Source of the DNA: Rhodobacteraceae bacterium CCMM004 | GTDB lineage: Bacteria > Pseudomonadota > Alphaproteobacteria > Rhodobacterales > Rhodobacteraceae | Direction of reading: 5' to 3' | DNA: 64,000 nucleotides | Assembly: GCA_004005435.1 (NCBI GenBank) | Contig: RZWH01000001.1 | Span: 496,001 to 560,000, forward strand | In this document: positions 42,629 to 52,911 of the stretch, piece after piece | How positions within the stretch are numbered: position 1 is the first letter of the stretch | How the letters are laid out: each line of letters starts with the position of its first letter | Made by a program: the position numbers and the translations under genes | Notes under the pieces: generated by a model | Databases searched by the model: none | Seen by the model: the letters and a program-made list of their open reading frames with translations, nothing else | Told to the model about the DNA's origin: nothing

Positions 42629-42961
42629 TCAGATCTCGATCTCGTCGCCCTCGGGCCCGGGATCGAGCGGGTCGAGCGGCACCTTGCGGCGGATGATGAT
42701 GTCGCCGTTGGGCAGCTTCTCAGGGGGGTGATAAGCGTCGATGTCGTCGATGGTCAGCCCGTGGAGGTTCCACTCCTTCAGCGCCTCGGCCATCTCCTGC
42801 ATCTTCGGCTCGACCTCGTCCAGGAGCCCGCGAAAGAACAGCTCCGCCCCCCGCTTGAGCAGGTCGGCGCCGTCGGACATGTCGCCTTCGGGCGTCTCCT
42901 GAGCGGAGAGGGGCGCAGCGACCAGGAGGGCCGCCAGCAGGGTGGGCGCGATGCGTCTCAT
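42629..42961 (-). CDS. exported hypothetical protein, 110 residues
   Basis: A 110-residue protein with a clear Sec signal ('MRRIAPTLLAALLVAAPLSA', cleavage near residue 20). The mature part is acidic and amphipathic helical ('LLKRGAELFFRGLLDEVEPK'), followed by a Pro/Asp-rich tail ('KVPLDPLDPGPEGDEIEI'). I recognise no catalytic motif. Proteins of this form are widespread in Rhodobacterales as small periplasmic proteins of unknown role. The start is 5 bases after the stop of the endonuclease/phosphatase-family gene, suggesting co-transcription. Confidence 0.8.
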   Translation of the reverse strand: MRRIAPTLLAALLVAAPLSAQETPEGDMSDGADLLKRGAELFFRGLLDEVEPKMQEMAEALKEWNLHGLTIDDIDAYHPPEKLPNGDIIIRRKVPLDPLDPGPEGDEIEI

Positions 42962-42965
42962 TCCC

Positions 42966-44036
42966 CTAAGATAGGTCCGATGCGGCGGGATTGGGAGTCC
43001 CCACCGGCAGGTCCACCGTCACCGGATAGTGATCCGACGCGGTCAGCAACGCCTCCCGCAGCGCCCTATCGCGGTAGCAGCCCGCGTCGTCGAACGGGTG
43101 CCAGATGCGCCAGCGCGGGCGCGTCGCCGCCAGTTCGGGCGACACCATCGCATAGTCCAGGAGCGCCGACAGCCATCGCCCCTCGTGGGCCAGATAGAAC
43201 CGCGCGGTCGACGGCGCCGCGCCCAGCCGCCGCGACAGTGCCGCGCGGGCGTGCGGGTCGTAGAGCTGCGGTTCTCCCGGCCCGCCGATGACGATCTCCA
43301 CCCCCGAGCGCCCGAACAGCCGCTCGTATTCGTCGAGCCCCGGCCCGTCGTTGAAGTCGCCCATGACGATCAGTGGCTCGCCGCGGGCCAGGTGCCCGGC
43401 CACCCGGCGGCGCAACCAGATGCACTGGGCCAACTGCTTGCGCCGGTTGGCGATGGAGACCCGCATGATCGCCTCGGGCGTGGCCGCGCCGTGCGGCGCC
43501 TTGGACTTGGCGTGCACCGCGATCAGGCGCAGCGCGCCGCCACCCGCCACCTCGACCGCCAGCTCCAGCGGCGGCTTGGACCAGCGGACCGTGTCCAGCG
43601 TGGCGTCGATGTCCAGGTCGATGCGGAACGTGCCGTCAAAACGCGGCGCCTCGTCCGCGGCGCGGTCGGCGGTGGGGCTGCCCACGGGGTCGTGGCGCGC
43701 GGCGATCCGGTCGGGGTCGTAGAGGAACGCGATCTCCTGCTGGGTGTCGTTGGCGAACCCGATGACGGCGCTGCGGGCGCGCAGCCCGGCACAGGCGGCG
43801 AACCCTTCGAGCGCCCGAACGGTCGAGCGGCGGCCGTTGTGGTCCGGCGCCTCGATCACCGTGATCCCGTCGGCGTCCAACGCCCGGAACACCGCGATCA
43901 GCGCCGCGGTCTGGTCGGCGCGGGTGACGTCCCGGCGCGACGACCAGGCGCCGTCGTCGTAGAGATGCCCGGCGTCGTCGAAGAGCGCATTGAACCACTC
44001 GACGTTGTAGGTGGCGAACCGCAGACGGCGGCTCAC
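42966..44036 (-). CDS. endonuclease/exonuclease/phosphatase-family protein
   Basis: A 356-residue member of the EEP superfamily. Metal and catalytic motifs are present: 'FATYNVEWFNALF' (Asn) at the N-terminus, 'VIEAPDHNG' (Glu ligand), 'IAVHAKSKAP' (catalytic His region), 'VMGDFNDGP' (Asp, Asn) and 'TASDHYPVTVDL' (Asp-His pair). It could hydrolyse nucleic acid, phospholipid or other phosphodiesters. It lacks a signal peptide. Translation probably starts at GTG (44036), which overlaps the TGA of the TerB/DnaJ gene (GTGA), so the longer frame further upstream is not used. Confidence 0.83.
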   Translation of the reverse strand: MSRRLRFATYNVEWFNALFDDAGHLYDDGAWSSRRDVTRADQTAALIAVFRALDADGITVIEAPDHNGRRSTVRALEGFAACAGLRARSAVIGFANDTQQEIAFLYDPDRIAARHDPVGSPTADRAADEAPRFDGTFRIDLDIDATLDTVRWSKPPLELAVEVAGGGALRLIAVHAKSKAPHGAATPEAIMRVSIANRRKQLAQCIWLRRRVAGHLARGEPLIVMGDFNDGPGLDEYERLFGRSGVEIVIGGPGEPQLYDPHARAALSRRLGAAPSTARFYLAHEGRWLSALLDYAMVSPELAATRPRWRIWHPFDDAGCYRDRALREALLTASDHYPVTVDLPVGTPNPAASDLS

Positions 44037-44713
44037 GCCCGTCCCTCGGCGATCTCCTCCCACGCCCGGTTCACGGCGATCAGCCGCTTTTCGGCCATGC
44101 GCACCGCCTCTTCGGGCAGGCCTCGGGCGATCATCCGGTCGGGATGGCTGTCGCGCACCGCCTGCCGCCACGCAGCGCGGGCCGCCTCGGGCCCCTGCGC
44201 CGGATCGACGCCCAGCACGTCCCAGGGGTCGGGCTCGGCGTCGGGGACGAACCGCGCCCGCAGCGCCCGGAACGCCCGCGCGTCGAGCCCCAGGATGTCG
44301 CCCACCGTGGCCAGGAAATCGTCCTCGCCGGGGTGATAGCGCCCATCCGCCATCGCGATGTGAAAGAGCCCCTCCATGAGATCGCCCAGCGCCGGGTCGC
44401 CGGGGCCGAACATGGTCGCGATCCGCCGTGCGTAGACCTCGTAGCCCGCCACGTCCTGGCGGGCCAGGTCGAACACCCGCGCCGCGTGGCCCTCGGCCGC
44501 TTGGGGGATGTGGAACACCTCGCGAAACGCCGCGACCTCGTCGCGGGTCACCCGGCCGTCGGCCTTGGCCATCTTGGCGCCCAGGCCGATCACCGCGATG
44601 GTAAAGCCCACGGACCGCTCCGGCGGGGTGCGCAGGCGGTCGAACACCGCCGCCAGCCCCTCGCCGGAGGTCAGCGCGGAGAGCGCGTCGGCGATGCGGT
44701 CCCAGATCGACAT
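44033..44713 (-). CDS. TerB-DnaJ (DjlA-like) domain protein
   Basis: A 226-residue cytosolic co-chaperone-like protein. Residues about 35-145 form an all-helical TerB domain with acidic pairs ('KADGRVTRDEVAAFREVF', 'AMADGRYHPGEDDF') that may bind metal. Residues about 160-226 are a J domain ('DPWDVLGVDPAQGPEAARAA') with the HPD motif in 'DSHPDRMIARG', which stimulates DnaK-type ATPases. The combination matches the cytosolic DjlA-like proteins common in alphaproteobacteria; the membrane anchor of true DjlA is absent. It is the upstream gene of a three-gene unit with the EEP protein and the 110-residue protein. Confidence 0.87.
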   Translation of the reverse strand: MSIWDRIADALSALTSGEGLAAVFDRLRTPPERSVGFTIAVIGLGAKMAKADGRVTRDEVAAFREVFHIPQAAEGHAARVFDLARQDVAGYEVYARRIATMFGPGDPALGDLMEGLFHIAMADGRYHPGEDDFLATVGDILGLDARAFRALRARFVPDAEPDPWDVLGVDPAQGPEAARAAWRQAVRDSHPDRMIARGLPEEAVRMAEKRLIAVNRAWEEIAEGRA

Positions 44714-44892
44714 GGCGCGGATGCTAGAGCAGGACGCGCCCGGATTGAAGCTCGCCCGCCCGGGGAAATGGGCGGCGCCGTCGCGCGGAGGCGTGCAGAG
44801 CGCGCCGGTCCGTGGCGGCGGGACGGCGGCGCGCGGCGTGCCGCCGGGCGGGGGCTCGTGGGCTGGACGCGGCCGCTCGCCGGCCTCCCGGT

Positions 44893-45408
44893 CTAGCGGG
44901 GTTGGCCGCCCGTGTCGGGCAGGCGCTGGGACGCGGTCAGGTGTTTCTGCATCAGATGCAGATCCATCCACCTTCCGAACTTGCGCCCCACCTGGCGCAG
45001 CACCGCGACCTCCTCGAACCCCAGCCTGGCGTGAAAGGCGACGCCGGCGGGGTTCTCGCCCGACACCCCGGCAAAGAGGCTGTGGGCGCCGCGGGCGGCG
45101 GCGTGGTCCATCAGGTGCCGCATCAGCGCCCGACCCACCCCCGTGCCGCGGGCCGCGTCGTCCACCAGCACCGTGTGCTCCATGGTATGGGCATAACCGA
45201 TCCCGCCGCGGAACTGGCCGTAATAGGCAAAGCCGGTGATCCGCCCCTCCGCCTCGGCGACGAAGAACCCGTGCCGCGCGGCGATCAGGTCGGCGACCTC
45301 GCCGGCCGTCCGCTCGACCCGGTTGAAGGTGATCGCGGTGTCGCGGATCACCGGGTTCCACAGCGCCGCCACGGCGGCGGCGTCGTCCTTGCGGGCGTCG
45401 CGGATCAC
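44893..45408 (-). CDS. GNAT-family N-acetyltransferase (phosphinothricin acetyltransferase-like)
   Basis: A 171-residue acetyltransferase. The acetyl-CoA pyrophosphate loop is 'DDAARGTGVGRALMRHLMDH', preceded by 'YGQFRGGIGYAHTMEHTVLV' and followed by 'GFEEVAVLRQVGRKFGRWMD', a pattern shared with Pat/Bar and MnaT-type enzymes that acetylate amino-acid analogues such as methionine sulfone or phosphinothricin. The GTG at 45408 overlaps the stop of the upstream glyoxalase-like gene (GTGA), giving translational coupling. The substrate is not determined. Confidence 0.87.
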   Translation of the reverse strand: MIRDARKDDAAAVAALWNPVIRDTAITFNRVERTAGEVADLIAARHGFFVAEAEGRITGFAYYGQFRGGIGYAHTMEHTVLVDDAARGTGVGRALMRHLMDHAAARGAHSLFAGVSGENPAGVAFHARLGFEEVAVLRQVGRKFGRWMDLHLMQKHLTASQRLPDTGGQPR

Positions 45409-46034
45409 GTCAGAACCCGCGGTCCCTCGGGGGTGGCGATCTCGGCGCGGAACTTGGGCCGATCGCCCGGGGGACCGGCGCGAAGCGCCACATTGGGGAT
45501 CGCCGCCAGCGCGGGCCAGGCCGCGGCGATGTCGCCGCCGCGCGGGTGGGCCACCTCGAACCGGGTCAGCCGGCACCCGCTTTCCGGCAGCGCGTCGGCC
45601 GGGTGCGCCGTCCCGTCCCAGGCGATCAGCGCCGGCGCGGCACCGCCGAAGGGCAGCCGGCCGTCCTCCGGCACCGCCATGGTCCAGCGATAGTCGCCGC
45701 GGGAGAAGTCCGTGGGCGTGCCCATGGCAAAGGGCGCGTGCGCCAGCGCCGCACCCAGGTCGTCGGTGCGGGCGATCCAGTTGCCGATCCGCGGCGAACC
45801 GACGAAGGCGTCGAGGTCGAACCAGCGCGAACGCCCCGGCGGGTCGGCGTCCGGGTCCACAGCGATCACCTCCAGATAGACCCCTGGCCCCAGCGACAGC
45901 AGCCGGTTGTGGGTGCCCATCTGGGGATGCCGCCCGATGGCGGCGGGCAGGGTCACGCCGAGCGCCGCCTCCACATGGGCCACGCCCGCCTCCAGCGTCT
46001 CGGCGGCGACCGCCAGGTGATCGAGTTCCAGCAT
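45405..46034 (-). CDS. glyoxalase-like domain protein (209 residues)
   Basis: A 209-residue protein of the Glyoxalase_3 type. It opens with 'LELDHLAVAAETLEAGVAHV' and has the 'GTHNRLLSLGPGVYLEVIAV' strand-turn typical of that family. The second half is a variant VOC module without clear metal ligands. The function is unknown; relatives are annotated as VOC or polyphosphate-kinase-neighbour proteins. It lies 6 bases after the MAPEG-like gene and overlaps the acetyltransferase gene, forming a run of VOC, membrane protein, VOC and GNAT genes. Confidence 0.8.
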   Translation of the reverse strand: MLELDHLAVAAETLEAGVAHVEAALGVTLPAAIGRHPQMGTHNRLLSLGPGVYLEVIAVDPDADPPGRSRWFDLDAFVGSPRIGNWIARTDDLGAALAHAPFAMGTPTDFSRGDYRWTMAVPEDGRLPFGGAAPALIAWDGTAHPADALPESGCRLTRFEVAHPRGGDIAAAWPALAAIPNVALRAGPPGDRPKFRAEIATPEGPRVLT

Positions 46035-46040
46035 CGCCCC

Positions 46041-46535
46041 TCACAGCATCCAGTGCAGCCCGGCCCACAGCGCCGCGGCCAGCGTCGGATAGAACGTCGC
46101 CGCGAAACCGAACGCGCGCAAGGGGGGCATGGTGCGATAGCCGATCCAGAACGCCGCCCGGGCAACGACGAACCCCACGCCCAGCGTCACCGCCACCCCA
46201 GGCCCGTCCCCCACCAGGAGCCACGCCGTGGGCGGCCAGAGGCAGAGCGCGAGGAGCAGCTGCTCCGCCGTGTTGCGCAGCACCCGGAGATCGACCTCGG
46301 CGGCGCTGCCGGGCGGCGGCGCGGCGCCGTCGATCAGCGCGTCGTCGAAGAACCGCCGCGCCGCAAACCGCGCGATCAGCGCCGCCAGCACCAGCCCCGG
46401 CCCGAGGAAGGCAAAGGCGAGCGACGGCGCCAGCAAGAACACCGGGATGTCGACCACGGCGACGCCCAGCCACACCAGCGCCACGGCCCACACGGCACCC
46501 GCCGCCATGCCCAGCGCGATGCCGCGGCGCTTCAT
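46041..46535 (-). CDS. MAPEG-like integral membrane protein
   Basis: A 164-residue membrane protein with four hydrophobic segments (residues about 8-28, 34-56, 95-125 and 145-163). 'DLRVLRNTAEQLLLALCLWP' in the middle resembles the conserved loop of MAPEG proteins (glutathione/eicosanoid membrane enzymes), where an Asn-Glu pair binds glutathione. The family call is tentative. The ATG overlaps the preceding VOC gene's stop by 4 bases, and the glyoxalase-like gene follows closely, so glutathione-linked detoxification is a possible common theme. Confidence 0.65.
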   Translation of the reverse strand: MKRRGIALGMAAGAVWAVALVWLGVAVVDIPVFLLAPSLAFAFLGPGLVLAALIARFAARRFFDDALIDGAAPPPGSAAEVDLRVLRNTAEQLLLALCLWPPTAWLLVGDGPGVAVTLGVGFVVARAAFWIGYRTMPPLRAFGFAATFYPTLAAALWAGLHWML

Positions 46536-46900
46536 CGGGCCTCCGGGGCGGGCTCCCACAGTTCCACCGGGTTGCCCTCGGGATCGTGGATCCGGGCGAA
46601 GCGGCCGATGCCGGGGGTGTCCCAATCGTCCTTGCGGATCACCTCCACCCCGGCCGCGCGCAGACGGTCGAGCAGCGGGTCGAGCGCATCGACCCGCAGG
46701 TTCAGCATCCACTGCCGCCCGGCGCCCCAGTAGTCGGTGTCGGCGGGGAACGGGGCAAAGACCGTTGGGCCCTCGTCCTGCCGCCACTGCCCGATCTCGG
46801 CCACGCCCAGGTTGTCGCGATACCACGCCGTCAATGCCTCTGGATCGCGGGCGCGAAAGAACAGCCCGCCGATCCCCGTCACCCTGCCCGCCTTAGCCAT
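46532..46900 (-). CDS. VOC-family glyoxalase-fold protein (122 residues)
   Basis: A 122-residue VOC protein: 'FRARDPEALTAWYRDNLGVA' (first module) and 'RFARIHDPEGNPVELWEP' (last strand with the Glu metal-ligand position). 'WMLNLRVDALDPLLDRLRAA' is the second-module helix. The substrate is unknown. ATG at 46900 is preferred over an ATG 18 bases upstream. It is the first gene of the four-gene set ending with the acetyltransferase, and sits just downstream of the twin-hairpin terminator of the mutase gene. Confidence 0.82.
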   Translation of the reverse strand: MAKAGRVTGIGGLFFRARDPEALTAWYRDNLGVAEIGQWRQDEGPTVFAPFPADTDYWGAGRQWMLNLRVDALDPLLDRLRAAGVEVIRKDDWDTPGIGRFARIHDPEGNPVELWEPAPEAR

Positions 46901-46914
46901 CGCCGCGCTCCCCC

Positions 46915-46961
46915 ACACATCTTCGTCGAAGATGTGTATACGATTTTTCGTCGAAAAATCG
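46915..46961 (-). terminator. tandem hairpin terminator downstream of methylmalonyl-CoA mutase gene
   Basis: Two perfect hairpins with the same TTC-GTC-GAA apex: a 10-bp stem at 46915-46937 (ACACATCTTC/GAAGATGTGT) and a 9-bp stem at 46941-46961 (CGATTTTTC/GAAAAATCG). They lie 9 bases beyond the mutase stop on the minus strand, ahead of the VOC gene start. These are among the most AT-rich bases of the region. Confidence 0.8.
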
Positions 46962-46969
46962 CCCCCCGC

Positions 46970-49099
<2,130 letters not shown>

Positions 49100-49204
49100 G
49101 GTGCCTCCTTTCCCGCGCAGGCCGCACACGGGGATGTGACCCGGCGGCGCGCTCTCTTCGCATTTCCCGGGGCCTGCCTTATGTATCCGGTGACAGGAGG
49201 CCCG

Positions 49205-49753
49205 ATGAGTTCGATTTCCCAAGTCTTGCGCGTGTTGCTGCTGGCGGTCCCGGCGGTGGCGATGCCGCTCGCCGCACAGGAGACGGCGCAAACGGCGGCG
49301 GCGACCGGCCCCGACCCCGCGGCCTCAGAACCCGCGACCGAGACGCCGGTTCTGCTGGCGCCGGTGGACCGCTGGCGCGAGGATCCGAAGGTCGTGATGG
49401 ATGCGGTCGAGGTGGACCTCGCGGCGTTCCAGTGGATCGCCCGGCCCGTGGTGGTGTTCGCCGACACCCCCGCCGACCCGGCGTTCCAACAGCAGATCGA
49501 CCTGCTCGCCGGGCGGGCCGACGACCTGGCCGTCCGCGACGTGGTGGTGATCACCGATACCGACCCCGCGGCGCTGTCCGACCTGCGGCGCAAGCTCCGG
49601 CCCCGCGGGTTCATGCTGGCCATCCTGGGCAAGGACGGGGGCGTCAAGCTGCGCAAACCCTTCCCCTGGGACGTGCGCGAGATCACCCGGACGATCGACA
49701 AGATGCCGCTGCGCAAGCAGGAAATCCGCGACCGCCAGAACGCCAACCAGTGA
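49205..49753 (+). CDS. DUF4174-type exported protein
   Basis: A 182-residue protein with an N-terminal signal ('[20 protein letters not shown]'), a low-complexity Ala/Thr/Pro linker (residues about 28-45) and a C-terminal thioredoxin-like domain without Cys. '[20 protein letters not shown]', '[13 protein letters not shown]', '[20 protein letters not shown]' and '[19 protein letters not shown]' fit DUF4174, a periplasmic domain of unknown function. The ATG at 49205 has a strong ribosome site (ACAGGAGGCCCG), deciding it over an upstream ATG. It is divergent from the mutase gene with a 105-base gap. Confidence 0.78.
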   Translation: MSSISQVLRVLLLAVPAVAMPLAAQETAQTAAATGPDPAASEPATETPVLLAPVDRWREDPKVVMDAVEVDLAAFQWIARPVVVFADTPADPAFQQQIDLLAGRADDLAVRDVVVITDTDPAALSDLRRKLRPRGFMLAILGKDGGVKLRKPFPWDVREITRTIDKMPLRKQEIRDRQNANQ

Positions 49754-49807
49754 GCGCGATTGCGGCGCCGCGGTCGCGCGCCTATATTCGCTTCAGGAGG
49801 ATGCCCC

Positions 49808-49906
49808 ATGCCGCAGTCCAAAGACGACGCGCCAAAGCCGCTGCCGCTCACGCCGATCCCCCTCCCCGACTGGGCCCGTCTGGGGCCGCGTCCTCTGGGC
49901 TATTGA
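49808..49906 (+). CDS. small protein, 32 residues, proline-rich
   Basis: A short gene encoding MPQSKDDAPKPLPLTPIPLP followed by twelve residues ending in Leu-Gly-Tyr. AGGAGG ends 6 bases before the ATG, one of the best ribosome sites in the window, and an alternate ATG lies just upstream in another frame. The peptide is Pro/Leu-rich with one Trp, and has no membrane segment. Its last 59 bases overlap the 3' end of the convergent 215-residue gene. I do not recognise it. Confidence 0.5.
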   Translation: MPQSKDDAPKPLPLTPIPLPDWARLGPRPLGY

Positions 49907-50495
49907 CCCGCGCGGCCCTCAACGCGTCCTGACGGTCGCGGGCCGCCTGCGCCCCGTGGCGGGCGTAGATGTCGATCAGGTCCAACGCCTCGCGGCCGTA
50001 GAGCCACGCCGCCATCTTGGACCGCGCCAAATCCTCGTAGATCGCGATGCGCCGCTCGGTCGACAGGGCGGCATATCCCGGCCCGCGCATGTCCTCGACC
50101 AGCGCCGCGATGACGCCGAGTTGGGTGTAGAACGCCACGACCGTGTCGATTGAGCTGCGGGGCAGCACGGCGATGTCGGCGACGATGGCGCGGTAGAGGT
50201 GGCCGTGCTCCTCGCGCGCGAGGAACGGCACGAAATCGGGCTCGGCCCGCATCCGCGCCACCATCGCCGCCCGCGCCGCCTCCAGCGCCTCCAGCGAGCC
50301 GAGATTGCCCAGATAGGCGCCGATCTCGGCATAGAGCGCGCGGTGGGTGTCGCGCAGGCGCTCGGCCCGGCGCGCGGCCTCCTCCCGGCGGTTCTGCCAG
50401 CCGTTGACCAGCCAGCCGGCGGCGACGAAGAGACCGGCCAGCACCGCCTGCCAGATCCGCGCGTCGATCCCCCACCAACCGGCCGTGTCGTCCAT
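49848..50495 (-). CDS. membrane-anchored hypothetical protein, 215 residues
   Basis: A 215-residue protein with one N-terminal membrane helix ('IWQAVLAGLFVAAGWLVNGW', residues about 14-33) followed by a long helical cytoplasmic domain beginning with a basic/acidic coil ('QNRREEAARRAERLRDTHRA'). No enzymatic motif is visible. The C-terminal 20 residues are Gly/Ser/Pro-rich and may be disordered. It starts 6 bases after the 77-residue gene, so it is co-transcribed with pccA. The role in the propionyl-CoA cluster is unknown. Confidence 0.75.
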   Translation of the reverse strand: MDDTAGWWGIDARIWQAVLAGLFVAAGWLVNGWQNRREEAARRAERLRDTHRALYAEIGAYLGNLGSLEALEAARAAMVARMRAEPDFVPFLAREEHGHLYRAIVADIAVLPRSSIDTVVAFYTQLGVIAALVEDMRGPGYAALSTERRIAIYEDLARSKMAAWLYGREALDLIDIYARHGAQAARDRQDALRAARVNSPEDAAPDGPSRGGGSA

Positions 50496-50501
50496 CGCCG
50501 C

Positions 50502-50735
50502 CTACTCCTCCCTGATGTTCTTCAGGATGCCCTTGAGCTGTTCCAGGCCGTCGTGGCCGAACTGGATCGTCTGGGATTTCTTTCCCGGCTGGCCGCGGCT
50601 GCCCGATCCGTAGGTGTCGATCTGGAGGATCAGCTCGCCGTCCTCGGCGCGAAACAGCGTGTAGGAGGCGTCGGCGGGGTCATGCACCTTGGTCCGCTCC
50701 ATGCCCAGCTGCCGCATCTTCTCGATCTTCGCCAT
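50502..50735 (-). CDS. conserved hypothetical protein, 77 residues
   Basis: A 77-residue soluble protein. 'KIEKMRQLGMERTKVHDPAD' is followed by a beta-rich part ('YTLFRAEDGELILQIDTYGS', 'SQTIQFGHDGLEQLKGILKN'). Homologues in Rhodobacterales are, I recall, sometimes labelled as formyltransferase, but no such catalytic motif is present here. It begins one base after the pccA stop (TGA-C-ATG) and is presumably translated with it. A structural or regulatory link to acyl-CoA carboxylase is possible but unproven. Confidence 0.78.
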   Translation of the reverse strand: MAKIEKMRQLGMERTKVHDPADASYTLFRAEDGELILQIDTYGSGSRGQPGKKSQTIQFGHDGLEQLKGILKNIREE

Positions 50736-50736
50736 G

Positions 50737-52797
50737 TCACTCGAACTCCATGATCACATCGTCCACGGCCAGGCTGTCGCCCTCGTCGGCGTTGATCGCG
50801 GCGACCGTTCCCTTGCGCTCGGCGCGCAGGATGTTCTCCATCTTCATCGCCTCGACCGTGCAGAGCGCCTGGCCCTCCTGCACCTCGTCGCCCACCGCCA
50901 CGCTCAGCTTCACCATCAGGCCCGGCATCGGGCAGAGCAGGAGCTTGGACGTGTCTGCCGGCTCCTTGATCGGCAGGTTCGCCGACAACTCGGCCTGCCG
51001 CGGCGACAGGACGTGCACCTTGAGATCGGCGCCGCGGGTGCGCAGGCGATAGCCCGCGGGGATGCGCGCGACCTTTAGAACCAGGGGCGCGCCGTCCACG
51101 TCCAGCCGCGCCAGGCTCTGCCCCGGCGTCCAGTCCGAGGCGACGCGGCGGGTGGCGCCGTCGTCGAAGGTCACCGTGGCGCCCTCGCGGTCGGCGTCGA
51201 CCACCACGGCCATGTCGGTGCCCTGGGCGCGGACCACCCAATCGGTGCCCACGCGCCGCTCGTGGTGGTCCATCCGGCCCGAGATGCGGGTGCGGCGGAT
51301 CTCGGCCACCCGGTGCATCGCCGCGGCCGCCGCCGCAACCCGGGTCAGCGCCCCCTGCGGCAGGGTCACGCCGTCGAAGCCGTCGGGGTATTCCTCGGCG
51401 ATGAAGGCGGTGGTGATGTCGCCCGACACGAACTTGGGATGGTCCATCACCGCAGACAGGAACGGCAGGTTGTGGCCGATCCCCTCGACCTCGAAACTGT
51501 CGAGCGCCACGCGCATCGCCTCGATGGCGGCAGCGCGGTCTGGGCCCCAGGTGCACAGCTTGGCGATCATCGGATCGTAGAACATGGAGATCTCGCCGCC
51601 CTCGTAGACGCCGGTGTCGTTGCGCACGGCGGTCTCGGCGGTGGGCGCCTCGGCCCCGCCCGGCTGCGGCAGCCACTTGCCCCCCTCGCTCAGCGGCCCG
51701 GCGGCGACCTCCTGCGGCGGTCGATAGCGGGTCAGGCGGCCGATCGAGGGCAGGAACCCGCGATAGGGATCCTCGGCATAGAGGCGGCTCTCCATCGCCC
51801 AGCCCGTGAGCGTCACGTCGTCCTGGCTCAGCGCCAGCTTTTCCCCGGCGGCCACGCGGATCATCTGTTCCACGAGGTCCACGCCGGTGATCAGCTCCGT
51901 CACCGGATGCTCGACCTGGAGGCGGGTGTTCATTTCGAGGAAATAGAAGTTGCGGTCGCCGTCGACGATGAACTCCACCGTCCCGGCGCTGGCATAGCCC
52001 ACGGCCTGGGCCAGCGCGACGGCCTGCTCGCCCATGGCGCGGCGCGTCGCCTCGTCGAGGAACGGCGACGGCGCCTCCTCGATGACCTTCTGGTTGCGGC
52101 GCTGGATCGAGCATTCCCGCTCGCCCAGGTAGACCGCGTTGCCGTGGGTGTCGGCCAGCACCTGGATCTCGATATGCCGCGGCTGGGTCACGAACTTTTC
52201 GATGAAGATGCGGTCGTCGCCAAAGCTCGCCGCCGCCTCGTTCTTGGACGACTGGAATCCCTCGCGCGCCTCGGCCTCGTCCCAGGCGATGCGCATCCCC
52301 TTGCCGCCGCCGCCCGCGCTGGCCTTGATCATCACCGGATAGCCGATCTGCCCGGCGATCTGGACCGCCTCGTCGGCGTCGGCGATCAGCCCCATGTGCC
52401 CCGGCACGGTCGAGACACCGGCCTCGTCGGCGATCTTCTTGGACGTGATCTTGTCGCCCATGGCCTCGATGGCGCCCTTGGGCGGACCGATGAAGGCGAC
52501 GCCCGCGGCCTCCAGCGCTTCGGCGAACCTGGGATTCTCGGACAGAAAGCCGTAGCCGGGATGCACCGCCTCCGCGCCCGAGCTGCGGATCGCCTCCATG
52601 ATCTTGTCGATGACGATGTAGGACTGGTTGGCCGGGGAGGGGCCGATATGGATCGCCTCGTCCGCCATCCGCACATGCAGCGCCTCGGCGTCGGCGTCGG
52701 AATAGACGGCGACGGTGGCGATCCCCATGCGGCGGGCGGTCTTGATGACGCGGCAGGCGATCTCGCCGCGGTTGGCGATCAGGATTTTCTTGAACAT
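50737..52797 (-). CDS. pccA: propionyl-CoA carboxylase alpha subunit (biotin carboxylase + BCCP)
   Basis: A 686-residue biotin-dependent subunit. The N-terminal biotin carboxylase domain (residues 1-450) starts 'MFKKILIANRGEIACRVIKT' and has the ATP-grasp loop 'KASAGGGGKGMRIAW' and 'FLEMNTRLQVEHPVTELITG' with catalytic residues. A beta-rich BT domain spans about residues 470-600. The C-terminal BCCP domain carries the biotinylated Lys in 'VEAMKMENIL' near residue 653. With PccB it carboxylates propionyl-CoA to (S)-methylmalonyl-CoA. The ATG at 52797 gives the standard N-terminus. Two small genes follow in the same operon. Confidence 0.96.
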   Translation of the reverse strand: MFKKILIANRGEIACRVIKTARRMGIATVAVYSDADAEALHVRMADEAIHIGPSPANQSYIVIDKIMEAIRSSGAEAVHPGYGFLSENPRFAEALEAAGVAFIGPPKGAIEAMGDKITSKKIADEAGVSTVPGHMGLIADADEAVQIAGQIGYPVMIKASAGGGGKGMRIAWDEAEAREGFQSSKNEAAASFGDDRIFIEKFVTQPRHIEIQVLADTHGNAVYLGERECSIQRRNQKVIEEAPSPFLDEATRRAMGEQAVALAQAVGYASAGTVEFIVDGDRNFYFLEMNTRLQVEHPVTELITGVDLVEQMIRVAAGEKLALSQDDVTLTGWAMESRLYAEDPYRGFLPSIGRLTRYRPPQEVAAGPLSEGGKWLPQPGGAEAPTAETAVRNDTGVYEGGEISMFYDPMIAKLCTWGPDRAAAIEAMRVALDSFEVEGIGHNLPFLSAVMDHPKFVSGDITTAFIAEEYPDGFDGVTLPQGALTRVAAAAAAMHRVAEIRRTRISGRMDHHERRVGTDWVVRAQGTDMAVVVDADREGATVTFDDGATRRVASDWTPGQSLARLDVDGAPLVLKVARIPAGYRLRTRGADLKVHVLSPRQAELSANLPIKEPADTSKLLLCPMPGLMVKLSVAVGDEVQEGQALCTVEAMKMENILRAERKGTVAAINADEGDSLAVDDVIMEFE

Positions 52798-52911
52798 CCC
52801 CGGGTCCTTCGGTTTGGCGGCACGGCGGCGCCGCACGGCAAACGGGCGGGTGCCGCAGATCGCGGCCCCGCCCGTTCGGTTGCAGGTTGCTGGTGGTGGA
52901 ACGGCCGCGCG

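Noticed and set aside
50502-50735. Methionyl-tRNA formyltransferase
   Set aside because: The 77-residue protein is far too short and has none of the formyltransferase motifs.
52798-52911. TTTGGCGG...GGCAAA before pccA as a PccR site
   Set aside because: Only fragments of TTTGCAAA are present and they are far apart; not better than chance in this sequence.
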